In this document: positions 8,854 through 18,497 of the stretch, one piece after another
Numbering within the stretch: the first letter of the stretch is position 1
Layout of the letters: the number at the start of each line of letters is the position of its first letter
Source: Candidatus Pseudobacter hemicellulosilyticus
Lineage (GTDB): Bacteria > Bacteroidota > Bacteroidia > Chitinophagales > Chitinophagaceae
Direction of reading: 5' to 3'
Length of the DNA: 64,000 nucleotides
NCBI GenBank assembly: GCA_029202545.1
Contig: CP119311.1
Location: forward strand, 4,464,001-4,528,000
The notes under the pieces: model-generated
Seen by the model: the letters and a program-made list of their open reading frames with translations, nothing else
Told to the model about the DNA's origin: nothing
Database searches by the model: none
Position numbers and translations under genes: made by a program

Positions 8854-10872
8854 ATGCGGGGGCATTGCCTGACCATAGGATTGTTGCTGTGGCTGGTTTC
8901 CAGCCCTGGCAGCCTGCTGGCGCAGCAGGCGCTGCCAGCTGTGGCGCGTTCCGGAACGGGCCTGCTGCCGGAAAAGAAGCTGAGTAAAGAGTCTCCACTA
9001 TTGGCTGAGCAGGTTACCCTGAAGCAGGAATATGCCCATACTCTCCTTCAACTCTCGGATGCGTTACTGGCCCGGCAGCTGACTGATCCAAAAGTCACTG
9101 ACTGCGGCGCTATTCAATGCCAGCACTGCAATGTCCTGCATACCCGTGCTGCGGAAGCGGTGTATCCCTTTGCCGTGGCTTATACCATCACCGGCCATAA
9201 AAAATATCTACAAGGGGCAAAGCAGGCTGCCGCCTGGTTACTACGCCAGCAGCAGCCTGATGGCAGCTGGAAAGAAACGCCGGAGGAATGGACAGGCACT
9301 ACTACGGATCAATTGCTGATGTTACTGCTGACCAGCAAAGAACTGTCGGGTCAGCTGACAGCCACAGAAAAACGCAGCTGGACCAGCGCCATGCAAAAAG
9401 CGGCGGACTATCTTAATAAAGTCATGACGCCCGAGTTTGCCAGCATCAACTATGTAGCCACTACTACTGCTACACTGGCGCTGGCAGGAGAGGTATTGCA
9501 ACAGCCCGTTTACAGCCGCAAAGCACGGGTGCTGGCACACCGCACTATCGGCAAAATGGATGAGCAAGGTTTTTTGCAGGGAGAGGGGGGACGAACCCAT
9601 CGCAACAAGCTGGGGGTTGACCTGGGTTATAATATGGAGATGTCCCTCTGGGGGCTGGGTCTGTATGCAAAAACCACCGGCGACAGCCTGGTCTGGAATA
9701 CGGTGAAAAAGGCTATGGCCAGTCATCTCCCGTTTATTTACCCAGACGGTTCACTGGATGCCAGCTGGGGTATCCGCTCCAACAAATGGACCCTCTACGG
9801 GAGCGCTACTTCTGATGGCAGCAATGTGATCTTGTCCCTGCTGGCGGATACAGATAAACGATATGCCAGCGCTTCCTGGAAACTATTGCAGTTCCTGCGC
9901 AGCAATATCCTGCCGGAGGGACTGATCGGATACGGGCCGCAGCATGCGGAAGTACTGAAAGGCCCTCCCTGCGTTTATCCCACCTTTACCAAGGCCAAGA
10001 ACCTGGCGCTGGCCTATGTGCTGGAGCAGGCCGCTACACGGGAAATAGTACCATTACCCACTGAGCAGACTGGCTGGATGCAGTATTACCCAACGCTGGA
10101 TGTTGTGCAGGTGCGTACAACGAATTTCATGGCCACCATCACCGGTTATAGATACAAGGATTATGCGGCCGGCGCCAAAAGTAAGTATATGCACCGGCCC
10201 AATGGCGGCGCCCAATCTTATTTATGGGTAAAGGATCATGGCGTATTGCAGGCTTCCAGCCCTACGGAATATTCAAGGCCCGAGCCCATGAGCTTTCCCG
10301 AAGCGCCGGGTGTGCTGTCGCTGACGCCAAGGATAGAGTACCGGGATACGGCAGGTTATTTTACCAACCTGTATGAATTTGACAGCCGGATAAGCACAGC
10401 CAGTGAAGTAAAAAAATGGGGGACGAACCAGGGGCAGGCCGGCACAGGTGTAACTGGACGCGATTCAGGCTTCGTGATCAACGTAGCCGGAGAGCTGAAA
10501 GACAAACACTGGATGGCGGGCGGCGTGGGCTATGGCATCACTTACCGGTACAGTGATGAGGCCATTGAAAAAACGGTTTCACTGACCTGGCATGATGCCT
10601 GGCCAATGGTTCGTATCATAGAACCTTTTGTGCAGCGCAAAGGCATGACCATCCAGCAAATGGATCCCAGGACAGTGCTGATCACCGGCGGCGGGAGGAA
10701 TTTCCGGGTGAAGATCGTTTCAGGAAATGCTGAGCTGCGTTGCGGAGAAGATGCCGGTCATTTCTGGGCGCCGTATCCTGCATTGAAGGCATATCCTATC
10801 AGTATACAATTGCAGCCACCGGCTGAGGGAGCGCAGGCGTCAATTAGCTATCGTATCGAAATTATACCGTAA
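8854..10872 (+). CDS. Secreted polysaccharide-lyase-like protein (alpha/alpha toroid plus beta-sandwich)
   Basis: 672 residues with a signal peptide (LWLVSSPGSLLAQQ). The first ~400 residues form helix-pair repeats (GHKKYLQGAKQAAAWLLRQQ; NKLGVDLGYNMEMSLWGLGLYAK), and the C-terminal ~250 residues are beta-rich (YLWVKDHGVLQASSPTEYSRPEP; TVSLTWHDAWPMVRIIEPF). This toroid-then-sandwich layout is that of heparinase II/III-type and related polysaccharide lyases. A Cys-rich CGAIQCQHCNVLHTRAAEAVYP segment lies near residue 87 and could bind metal or form a disulfide. It follows the hexuronate transporter by 3 bp. The exact lyase family is not recognised, and a non-lyase hydrolase remains possible. 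Confidence 0.55.
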   Translation: MRGHCLTIGLLLWLVSSPGSLLAQQALPAVARSGTGLLPEKKLSKESPLLAEQVTLKQEYAHTLLQLSDALLARQLTDPKVTDCGAIQCQHCNVLHTRAAEAVYPFAVAYTITGHKKYLQGAKQAAAWLLRQQQPDGSWKETPEEWTGTTTDQLLMLLLTSKELSGQLTATEKRSWTSAMQKAADYLNKVMTPEFASINYVATTTATLALAGEVLQQPVYSRKARVLAHRTIGKMDEQGFLQGEGGRTHRNKLGVDLGYNMEMSLWGLGLYAKTTGDSLVWNTVKKAMASHLPFIYPDGSLDASWGIRSNKWTLYGSATSDGSNVILSLLADTDKRYASASWKLLQFLRSNILPEGLIGYGPQHAEVLKGPPCVYPTFTKAKNLALAYVLEQAATREIVPLPTEQTGWMQYYPTLDVVQVRTTNFMATITGYRYKDYAAGAKSKYMHRPNGGAQSYLWVKDHGVLQASSPTEYSRPEPMSFPEAPGVLSLTPRIEYRDTAGYFTNLYEFDSRISTASEVKKWGTNQGQAGTGVTGRDSGFVINVAGELKDKHWMAGGVGYGITYRYSDEAIEKTVSLTWHDAWPMVRIIEPFVQRKGMTIQQMDPRTVLITGGGRNFRVKIVSGNAELRCGEDAGHFWAPYPALKAYPISIQLQPPAEGAQASISYRIEIIP

Positions 10873-11357
10873 CGTTGGCGCTTCGGAAGTAATTGACCAG
10901 TTATACCTTTACGCTGGTGCCTTGAATTTGTACAATAATACTGCCGATCCCTGTTGTTGGAGCTTGGAACTGGTCAGGATTTTAGTTCTCAGTGATTGCA
11001 ATTAACATTGGTATAGCCTCCGGCTTTTTTGTGAACCAGGTCGTTGGCCTTTCAACGTTTACTATTCCTGTCCGGCTTTTGTCCCATCTTCCCAAATTAT
11101 TCCCTGGATCCAAATGCTGTCAGCCTGTTTTCCGCTCAGGGTGTGCTCCAGACAAATGCAGTTTGTTCCCTTTCTCCCCCGAATCATTTTTCTGCATTCA
11201 ACTGCTGTCTGCTTGTCATCCGCTCAAGGTTTGCTGCAAACAAATTCGGTTTGTGTCTTTTCTCCCCAAATCATTTTTCTGCATCCAAATACTGTCTGCT
11301 TGTCATCCGCTCAAGGTTTGCTGCAAACAAATTCGATTTGTGTCCTTTCTCCCCAAA
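10873..11357. other. Intergenic region between convergent genes, with a triplicated 87-bp unit
   Basis: A 485-bp non-coding stretch separates the lyase-like gene (+) from the 931-residue lipoprotein gene (-). Its first 240 bp show nothing recognisable. The second half is an imperfect tandem repeat, described separately. Open frames here in all three plus frames are a by-product of the repeat period (87 = 3 x 29) and have no start-site or codon-use support. Confidence 0.7.
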
Positions 11358-11367
11358 TCATTTCTTC
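11112..11367 (+). repeat. Three tandem imperfect 87/88-bp repeats with a small hairpin in each
   Basis: Units begin near 11112, 11200 and 11287; the shared core 'CTGTC(T/A)GC' starts at 11117, 11205 and 11292. Units 2 and 3 are nearly identical and unit 1 has diverged. Each unit contains an inverted repeat ACAAA-n5-TTTGT (ACAAATTCGATTTGT in unit 3). The end of unit 3 (CCCCAAATCATTTCTTC) covers the stop and last codons of the minus-strand gene ending at 11358, so units 1 and 2 look like duplications of that gene's 3' boundary. Confidence 0.85.
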
Positions 11368-14153
11368 AACTCATTATTGAAGGAGGTGATCTCTTTCTCC
11401 ACGCAGGAAACTTTGACCTGGATCTTTTCTTCTCCTGCAATACTGTATTTGAACTGGATGGCCTGCTGGCTGGGTTGCAGGTTACGCGGTGCATGTAACA
11501 GGGCAGGTTGCTGTTCTTCTACCATTTTCCCATCTATCCATAATTGTATCCGGATGCCCGTAGCTGCAATATTCCCAATATTATGCAGCTGGCACTGGAC
11601 TTTGTAGCTGCCGGAAAACAGGCCGCCTTTGTATAATGTCAGACTGCTGAGGGCCAGGTCGGGCGCGGAGACGGGCAGTTCGGCCCCCTGTTGCAGCTGC
11701 CGGATATTGACCACTACGGTCTTTCCTTCCGGGATATGCAAGGGAATGCGGTTCACTCTTTCGGCGAGGGTCTGCCGGGTTTCGGCAATAGGCTGGTCTA
11801 TCTGTCCGTCATCATTGGTATCATAGCCAGTCTGTATGCTGTAGAGGCCGGGCGACAGCTGCCAGCTTTGCAGCTGTACAGTGCGGGCGGCGCCAAAATT
11901 AAAAAAGGAGATGCTGGCGGAACGGGTATTGCCGTCCTGCACCAGGATGGCCATGTCCTTCCCGGTATGCTGCCAGGTGGCAGTTAGTCCCGGGTATTCA
12001 TAGCCGTTACCAAAATGCCCGGTGTACATACCGGTGAGCAGCTGGCTGCCGGGCACATAGACCCTGTCCGTGAATTTCACTTCACTGGTCAGCAGGGGCC
12101 AGTTGTACCGCAGGCTTTCCAGTACCTGCTCCAGCCCGGCCATCAATTCCTGCCGGTTTCCGTGCAGGCGGAATTTATTATAAGGCTGGCCATGCTGCGC
12201 TATCAGCGCATCATATTGCGTACTGCCGGTCAGCTGTTTTGCCAGGCTGAATAATTTGCCGTTGGCGCTGCTTCCCGGGCCTGCCAGCAATTGACGGACC
12301 CATTCCGTACTGCCGGCCGGGGCCTGCTGATCGGACATTGTATGCCTGCGCAGGTAGGCTGCAACTGTATCCAAGGGTTGCAGGTAAAAAGGATCCTGTG
12401 TATGGGCGTAGAGTGCCAGCAGCTGGTATTGCAGTTCGCTGATATGACCAATACTGCTGAATGAATAATAATCGTAAGGCAGCTGCGGATCATACCAGTG
12501 TGTGCCGTAGCCACCGAGTGTTTCCTTATGGAAGCTGACGGCAGCCGGAAGTATACCGGCGGGTTTCTGGTTATCCGTGCGGGCGGCATCCTGTACCCAG
12601 GAGCGGCCCCATTCTTCCAGGAGGCGGAGCAGGGAGCTGTCGCGGTTATACCAGCTGGCCCAGATACCGGCCCTGGCTGCACGTGCATTCAGCGGGACAT
12701 CCACGCCATAGGGCGCTTCCGCACGCACCCTTGATGCGGAGAGATAAGCAGATTTAAAGTGCCGGTGACCTGAAGCTGTTATGGCTGTCCAGGTATCCCG
12801 GAAATTCTGCATGCTGATCAGGCAGCGTTCCACCCATCGGGGATCGCCATAGTTGATCAGCAGGGCGGCGGGATGGGTATCACTGAAGAGTTCGGCGGAA
12901 TGCTCTACATCGTCAACGTCTTTGGCAAAACCCCGTTCCAGCAGGCCGCTGTTCCAGACGCCGTCGGCCAGTTTTGTATAACCCAGGGCGGCGAGGCTAT
13001 CGCCCGCGCCAAGGATGGCGGGCATCCACCAGCGCAGCATTTCCACATCATCCCCATATTTACCGCCCAGTTCCCCGTTGGGTAATTGTTTTTCCTGCAC
13101 CCACCAATGGATCAGTTCCAGCATGCGGCCCATGGCTTCGCGCTGGTACTGTGCCCATAGCGGCGCATGGGGTACGGTGTTGGGAATATCGGCGGGGTGA
13201 ATGATCTTTTCGCCCTGGTACATCCGGAGAATGGGCTGGTCGGGATATTTTGGGGTCAGTTGTGCAAACAGGTCCTGCGCCCGTTGCCGGTGTGCAGGTA
13301 CGCCCATTTCCTTGTCCAGCCAGTAATAGGTGCGGGCCAGCAGGTAGCGGGATTTGTCCAGCAAGGGATGGGTAGTGTCTACTATAATACTTTCCAGTAT
13401 ATCTGCGGTTATGTATAAGCGATAAATGAGGCTGAGCCGGGTAGCTTTGCTGGCCGATAGCCAGCCACCCATTTCATAATAACGGCAGGCCTGGAGGTAT
13501 TGCTGCACGGAATTGATCTTGTCCCACAGGGACGCATTGTCCGGAGATAGACTGGCAGTGACTTCCATATCCTGTACCCACTCAAGCAGGGTCGTGGTAT
13601 CTGTTTCCAGCCCGGTACTGACCGGCAGTTTAGGCCAGCCCTTAACGGGACTGAAGCTTACGGCATGCAGGAGGGGAAACCCTTTGCCCGACACCTGTAT
13701 TACGGCCTTGCCGTCCCGGACAGGCACCAGCCGCCGTATATGGCGATAAGGAAGGCGATACCAGGGGAAGAATAGAGAATCACCCAAAGACTCCTCGTTG
13801 ATCTGGAGGCTGATGGAAGTAGGTACGGAATCTTTAGCGCCTGCCAGCAGGCTCATCCAGTAATCTCCATTGGGCAGATCAACCCGGAACTGCATTGGTT
13901 GATCCTGCGTGGCGCCGGAATGCAGGAGGAGGGGTAATTTATTGTTCACCGGCATGGCTACTATAGGTGGTGGGTTGTTCAGCCAGCCGTAACCGAAACT
14001 CTTGTTGTACTGGCTTTTTTGCGATACCGCTGTATAGCCTTCTTTTTCCAGCTGCTTATTCCGCCCCATCTGGAAGGAATTGCGGCCTGTGGGCTGCTGC
14101 CCGCAGGCCATGGCCAGCAGCAGGAAGCTGATCCAGCTCAGCAGCCTGTTCAT
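11358..14153 (-). CDS. Large lipoprotein with toroid-like helical domain and C-terminal CARDB-like domain
   Basis: 931 residues. The N-terminus has a lipobox (LLLAMACGQQ, Cys at about 17). Residues ~60-170 look like a beta-sandwich (FRVDLPNGDYWMSLLAG), ~190-650 are helical with motifs such as LPNGELGGKYGDDVEMLRWW and DDVEHSAELF that recall alpha/alpha-toroid polysaccharide lyases or glucuronidases, and ~830-931 fit a CARDB-type adhesion domain (LHNIGNIAATGIRIQLWIDG). The start ATG at 14151-14153 overlaps the stop of the upstream GH105 gene in ATGA form, so the two are coupled. It is probably exposed on a membrane surface and acts on the same polymer. Enzyme class not recognised. Confidence 0.6.
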   Translation of the reverse strand: MNRLLSWISFLLLAMACGQQPTGRNSFQMGRNKQLEKEGYTAVSQKSQYNKSFGYGWLNNPPPIVAMPVNNKLPLLLHSGATQDQPMQFRVDLPNGDYWMSLLAGAKDSVPTSISLQINEESLGDSLFFPWYRLPYRHIRRLVPVRDGKAVIQVSGKGFPLLHAVSFSPVKGWPKLPVSTGLETDTTTLLEWVQDMEVTASLSPDNASLWDKINSVQQYLQACRYYEMGGWLSASKATRLSLIYRLYITADILESIIVDTTHPLLDKSRYLLARTYYWLDKEMGVPAHRQRAQDLFAQLTPKYPDQPILRMYQGEKIIHPADIPNTVPHAPLWAQYQREAMGRMLELIHWWVQEKQLPNGELGGKYGDDVEMLRWWMPAILGAGDSLAALGYTKLADGVWNSGLLERGFAKDVDDVEHSAELFSDTHPAALLINYGDPRWVERCLISMQNFRDTWTAITASGHRHFKSAYLSASRVRAEAPYGVDVPLNARAARAGIWASWYNRDSSLLRLLEEWGRSWVQDAARTDNQKPAGILPAAVSFHKETLGGYGTHWYDPQLPYDYYSFSSIGHISELQYQLLALYAHTQDPFYLQPLDTVAAYLRRHTMSDQQAPAGSTEWVRQLLAGPGSSANGKLFSLAKQLTGSTQYDALIAQHGQPYNKFRLHGNRQELMAGLEQVLESLRYNWPLLTSEVKFTDRVYVPGSQLLTGMYTGHFGNGYEYPGLTATWQHTGKDMAILVQDGNTRSASISFFNFGAARTVQLQSWQLSPGLYSIQTGYDTNDDGQIDQPIAETRQTLAERVNRIPLHIPEGKTVVVNIRQLQQGAELPVSAPDLALSSLTLYKGGLFSGSYKVQCQLHNIGNIAATGIRIQLWIDGKMVEEQQPALLHAPRNLQPSQQAIQFKYSIAGEEKIQVKVSCVEKEITSFNNELKK

Positions 14154-15991
14154 GGCTGCTGGTTTAATAAGCTGATCTCAATACCGGCCGTGATCACGGC
14201 GCCCAGGCCGCGGGGATCATGGTCTACCGTTGGGCGGTCCAGGTAGTATTGCTCGTTGGCGCCTATTTCGGTACCGCGACAAATACCCTTCACCGTTCCA
14301 TCTGCCTGTATGGTGGAGGCCACTGCTTTCCAGCCATTCAACGCAGCTTCCCTGCAGGAAGCGGGCAGCCAGCCTTTACGGACGCCGCGGGCCAGTACCA
14401 GGCTGAACATAGCAGTGCAGCTGGTTTCCTCATAGGCATCGCTACGCTCCGGCAGCTGTTTCCAGAAGCCGTCCGGCTGCTGGTAGCTGACCAGGCTGGC
14501 GGCATGTTCCTGGAATGCTTTCAATATCTTTTTATACGACGGATGTTTGGGAGGCAGCCAGGTCAGCAATTCCGCGGTGGCCCAGGCCATCCATCCATTG
14601 GCGCGGCCCCAGCGGGCTACGGCCTGCTGCCGGGTTTGCTGATACCAGCCATGCTGGTACAGTCCGGTGCGGGGATCATGAAGATGCTTATAGAAAAGTA
14701 AGAACTGCTTTGCTGCTTCATTGGCATATTTAGGCTGGGCATTGGCTTTGGCCATGCGCAGCAGGTAGGGCACGCTCATGAAAAGGTCGTCCGCCCAGAC
14801 GGTAGAGTCCACGGGTTCAGGGCGGCAGAAAGTACCATCCTTCAGCCGCATCTGCCGGTTGATGATATAGTCTGTGATCGGTGTCAGGAGGTCGGCCAGC
14901 TGCGGGGTCTGCTGCTGGCTGTATTGTTCGGCTGCCGCCAGGGCCGGGGCGCCGGCGTCATCCAGCATACTGAGGCGGAACAGGCGGTGGTAGCTGCCGC
15001 GGAAAGCATACTGCGACTGGTACTGCCATTCAAAATAATCTTTGTGCTTCAGCAGGAAGGTCAGCCAGTTCTGCACGTGTTTGCTATAACTGCTATCCTG
15101 CGTGGCGGCGCTCAGCGCCTGCAGGCTCCAGAGGGTTATGCCGTTGGCATAGTGCCAGTCTGCATAGGCATCCCGCCGGTAGGTGCTGGCAGGATCAATG
15201 ACCAGCTCCGACAAGGTCTTCTGCGGGGGCGATTGCCAGACCAGCTGTTTACCCATGCTTTCAAAATGGCGCTGGAACTCCCTGCCCGGTACTACGGCAA
15301 TAGCGCCTTCAGGAAAAGGACCCAGTACCCACCAGGGAGATAGGCTATTATCTGCCACAGGCAATTGTGCAAAAAACGTAGTATCAGGATGACCGGGACG
15401 GCGGTCAATGGGTTCTTTGATAACAGGGACAGTGGCCAGGAACTGGCGGACGGCGGTGGGCGATAAGAACTGCACAGTGGATTGCAGATCGCCAGTGGCC
15501 TGCACCGGCCGGCAATACACTACGGGCGCTACCTCACTGGCCTCATAGCGGAGCAGGAGGTCGTTGAAGCCTTTCTTTAAAGTCAGTGTACAGTTATTGT
15601 TGAACTGGAAGCGACCATAGGAATATTCTACGGGCTGGCCGGCGCCACGGGGCTCCTGGGAAAACTGGTGCTGGCGGTTGCACCAGAGCTGTAGGGCGCC
15701 GGTGCTGTTGATGCCGAGGGTGATGGTGGTATCAGCAGGGACAAACAGGTAGGTGTAGGCATAAGCTACCTCTTTCTCGTGAATGGCCAGGGAGCTGAAG
15801 TCGATCACCTGCATGCCCAGCTCTGTTTTCTGAAGGACAGGTTGCAGCTGGAACCGGGTGTCACGGATCATTTTATCGGCTACCTGTTTAACCAGCGTCA
15901 GCGGGTCCTTATCCTGTGCCCGGAGCGGGGCGGTGGGTAGGGTGAAGAGCCAGAAAAAGGGTAGGGAGCAGGCAGCTATCTTCCAAAACAT
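14150..15991 (-). CDS. GH105-type unsaturated uronyl (rhamnogalacturonyl) hydrolase with N-terminal accessory domain
   Basis: 613 residues from the ATG at 15991; a TTG six codons upstream is a weaker alternative. After a signal peptide (FFWLFTLPTAPLRAQ) come ~230 residues of beta-rich accessory domain, then the GH105 catalytic toroid. Catalytic-site motifs are RLSMLDDAG (Asp ~344-345), STVWADDLFMSVPYLLRM (~397-414), RWGRANGWMAWA and AYEETSCTAMF. GH105 enzymes hydrate the 4,5-unsaturated uronic acid left by polysaccharide lyases, so a lyase product is the expected substrate. This supports the lyase reading of the neighbouring 672- and 931-residue proteins. It is coupled to the downstream lipoprotein by a 4-bp overlap. 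Confidence 0.88.
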   Translation of the reverse strand: MFWKIAACSLPFFWLFTLPTAPLRAQDKDPLTLVKQVADKMIRDTRFQLQPVLQKTELGMQVIDFSSLAIHEKEVAYAYTYLFVPADTTITLGINSTGALQLWCNRQHQFSQEPRGAGQPVEYSYGRFQFNNNCTLTLKKGFNDLLLRYEASEVAPVVYCRPVQATGDLQSTVQFLSPTAVRQFLATVPVIKEPIDRRPGHPDTTFFAQLPVADNSLSPWWVLGPFPEGAIAVVPGREFQRHFESMGKQLVWQSPPQKTLSELVIDPASTYRRDAYADWHYANGITLWSLQALSAATQDSSYSKHVQNWLTFLLKHKDYFEWQYQSQYAFRGSYHRLFRLSMLDDAGAPALAAAEQYSQQQTPQLADLLTPITDYIINRQMRLKDGTFCRPEPVDSTVWADDLFMSVPYLLRMAKANAQPKYANEAAKQFLLFYKHLHDPRTGLYQHGWYQQTRQQAVARWGRANGWMAWATAELLTWLPPKHPSYKKILKAFQEHAASLVSYQQPDGFWKQLPERSDAYEETSCTAMFSLVLARGVRKGWLPASCREAALNGWKAVASTIQADGTVKGICRGTEIGANEQYYLDRPTVDHDPRGLGAVITAGIEISLLNQQP

Positions 15992-16107
15992 ACGCAAGCG
16001 TTTATTCAACTTCCAAATAAAGCGGAATATACAACATTCCCCCGGAATGCCCGATGGGTGCGTACACGAAAAAGGATGACCGGTACCGTGCCGGTGGGAT
16101 GGCGCTA

Positions 16108-18447
16108 TCAGTTCCTGTGATCCCAGTGCCAGGACACACCCGCCAGGATCATTCTTCCCGGCTGCGACGGAAGCAGGTAATTGGTGAAATGGGTGATATT
16201 ATCCACCGCCAGACGGAGGGTAAGCTGCTGGTGGCGCAGCAGGCTTTTCTGGATAGCGGCATTGAGCAGGATATAGTCTTCCACGAATACATCATACTGG
16301 TCAATGTACCCGTTGTTGTCCATGTCCATGAAACCGAATTTGCCGCGGTAATTGCCACGGACGGAGAGGCCAAGTCCCCAGGGTTTGTATTCATAAAATG
16401 CCTGCAGGTTGGCCATATGCTTGCTGCGGTTAGGCAAACCAAAATAATCACTGGTGCTGGCGGCGCGGATACCATCCGGGCTGCGTACGGTGTTGTAGGG
16501 CGACTGACCCGCTTTGATCCCATCTATCACGGCCCTGCTCTTGGCGGTCAGCAACTGGTAGCCCCCCGAGATCAGCAGACCTTTCACCGGGCGGTACTGG
16601 ATGCTGGTCTCCAGCCCGCAGGTAAAGCTGCGGGCAATATTGAGGTAAGAGAATAATTGCTGTCCATTCCGCATGATGCCCACCTGTTCCGTGTTGATCA
16701 GGTTGCGGATCTCATTGTAATAGGCGTTCACCGAGATCTCTGTCCTGCTGCCGGGCGTCAGGATCAGGCCGGCATTGTAGCTGGTGCTGGTCTCCGGTTT
16801 CAGCTGGTGGATGCCCGCTGCATTGGACCAGAGCTGCTGCACCAGGCCTGCTTCTTTCATCTCCGCGGCTTTCTGCTGGAAATCGTTGGCGCCGATCACG
16901 GTATACCCCTGTGTGATATTGGTGAACACCTGGTATAGCTGGGCAAAAGTGGGTGCTTTGAAACCATTGCCCACAGACCCTTTCAGGGTGGCCCAGCGCA
17001 GGGGCGTCCAGGTAAAGCCGCCACTGAAATTGAGGCGGCCGCCATAGGTGCTGTTGCCATCATAGCGGGCGCCGGCCACCAGTTTCCAGTCGGCCGCCGG
17101 GCTGTAGTTCAATTGCGCATAGCCAAAGTAGTTATGCATGTCCTCGTTGGAATTGGCCGACTGGTTCCGCATCAATTGCATATCGCCGCCAAATCCGCCG
17201 GTGATGGAACCTTTTTTACGCCAGAGATCGCGGGCGCCCTGCAGTTCCAGGCGGTGGATGGTCTGGTTGAAGACATGCTCCTGCAATAATTTGCCGGTGC
17301 TTTCTACCGTAACGGCCTGCTCGGTCTCGTAATGGGTCAGGTAATAGCGGCCCAGCAGCCGCCAGCCGTTGCGCAAAGAATGATTGTAGGTAAGCGCTGT
17401 ATTAAGGTCCTGCTCATCCAGCCGGTCGGCAAAAGGCTGCGCACCGTAGGAGCGCTGCATAGTGGACTGCCGGTTGGTGAAGCGGCTGCTGACCTGGAGG
17501 CCGCTGGAATCTGTCAGCGCGTAGCGCAGCTTGCCCTGTACCTGCGTACTGTGGTAGGGTGGGGAGGTCTTCCCTTCCTTGAGGTATTCTGTATTGACGT
17601 TGAAGCCGTCAGTGCTGTAATAATTTCCGGAGATCCACGCGGCGCCGCGCTGCTTGTTAAAGGGGGTGGCGCCGGATACTGAGGCATCCAGGGTATTGTA
17701 GGTGCCGCCGGTGAGGTCGGCATTGAGTTCGGGGTTACTGAACACCTGTTTGGTGATGATATTGACCACGCCGCCCAGCGCTTCGCTGCCGTAGAGACTG
17801 CTGCTGGCGCCTTTGATCACTTCAATGCGTTCAATATTGGCAATGCTGATCCTTGACAGGTCAAAGTTACCGCTGAAGCGGCCGGTCATAGGCTGCCCAT
17901 CTATCAGGATCAGGATATAGTCGGAGCTGAAACCCTGCATCTGCAGGCCAACACTGCGGTTACCGGCGCCGAGATCATTGACAATGGTCATACCGGTCTG
18001 TTCCCTTAGCACCTCATCCAGGCGGCGACTGCCCATCATCCGGATGGCTTTTTCCGTGATAATGGTAGTGGGCTGCGCTACTTTCCGGATATCTATCAGG
18101 TCGTCCGTTTTCTGGAAACGCGAATGGGTAACCGTGATGCTTTCCAATGACGCTTCATTGGCAAGCAGGGGGCAGTCTATCTTTTTCTGCTCCTGCTCGC
18201 GCAGCACCATTCCTGACTGGAAAGGCAGGTAGCCGATGCAGGTGATCCGGAGGTTATAGTGGCCTGCCGGGATATTGACAATGCGGAAACGGCCGCTGGT
18301 ATCAGCATGAACGGAGAAGGAGTCTTGTTGACTGGTCAGTAATACAGAGGCCAATGGAACTGTAAGGCCCTGTACTGCTGCCTGTTGAGCCTGCATATCG
18401 GAGAAGGCTGCTCCTGTCAGCAGGAGGAGCATGAGATATTTGAACAT
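16108..18447 (-). CDS. TonB-dependent receptor (FepA/CirA-like; iron, heme or saccharide)
   Basis: 779 residues from the ATG at 18447, which places a signal peptide (YLMLLLLTGAAFSDMQAQ) at the N-terminus; a start at 18492 would add 15 unlikely residues. A short carboxypeptidase-regulatory domain is followed by a plug (RLDEVLREQTGMTIVND ... LQMQGFSSDYILILIDGQP ... IERIEVIKGASSSLYGSEALGGVVNIITK) and a beta-barrel. The barrel holds GNGFKAPTFAQLYQ and LKPETSTSYNAGL, positioned like the FRAP and NPDL boxes of heme and siderophore receptors. An AraC-type regulator is divergent from it, and heme genes lie 4-5 kb away. Iron or heme uptake is therefore as likely as a role in the adjacent sugar locus. 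Confidence 0.9.
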   Translation of the reverse strand: MFKYLMLLLLTGAAFSDMQAQQAAVQGLTVPLASVLLTSQQDSFSVHADTSGRFRIVNIPAGHYNLRITCIGYLPFQSGMVLREQEQKKIDCPLLANEASLESITVTHSRFQKTDDLIDIRKVAQPTTIITEKAIRMMGSRRLDEVLREQTGMTIVNDLGAGNRSVGLQMQGFSSDYILILIDGQPMTGRFSGNFDLSRISIANIERIEVIKGASSSLYGSEALGGVVNIITKQVFSNPELNADLTGGTYNTLDASVSGATPFNKQRGAAWISGNYYSTDGFNVNTEYLKEGKTSPPYHSTQVQGKLRYALTDSSGLQVSSRFTNRQSTMQRSYGAQPFADRLDEQDLNTALTYNHSLRNGWRLLGRYYLTHYETEQAVTVESTGKLLQEHVFNQTIHRLELQGARDLWRKKGSITGGFGGDMQLMRNQSANSNEDMHNYFGYAQLNYSPAADWKLVAGARYDGNSTYGGRLNFSGGFTWTPLRWATLKGSVGNGFKAPTFAQLYQVFTNITQGYTVIGANDFQQKAAEMKEAGLVQQLWSNAAGIHQLKPETSTSYNAGLILTPGSRTEISVNAYYNEIRNLINTEQVGIMRNGQQLFSYLNIARSFTCGLETSIQYRPVKGLLISGGYQLLTAKSRAVIDGIKAGQSPYNTVRSPDGIRAASTSDYFGLPNRSKHMANLQAFYEYKPWGLGLSVRGNYRGKFGFMDMDNNGYIDQYDVFVEDYILLNAAIQKSLLRHQQLTLRLAVDNITHFTNYLLPSQPGRMILAGVSWHWDHRN

Positions 18448-18497
18448 AGAGGCTGCAAAATTGCTTTTTCCTTGTTGATCATGCATAGCCATATGGG

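Noticed and set aside
11044..11607. Long plus-strand frames across the 87-bp repeats with repeated CCLLVIRSRFAANKF text
   Set aside because: The protein repeat follows only from a repeat period divisible by three; all three frames are open, there is no family match, and the frames run over the opposite-strand lipoprotein gene.
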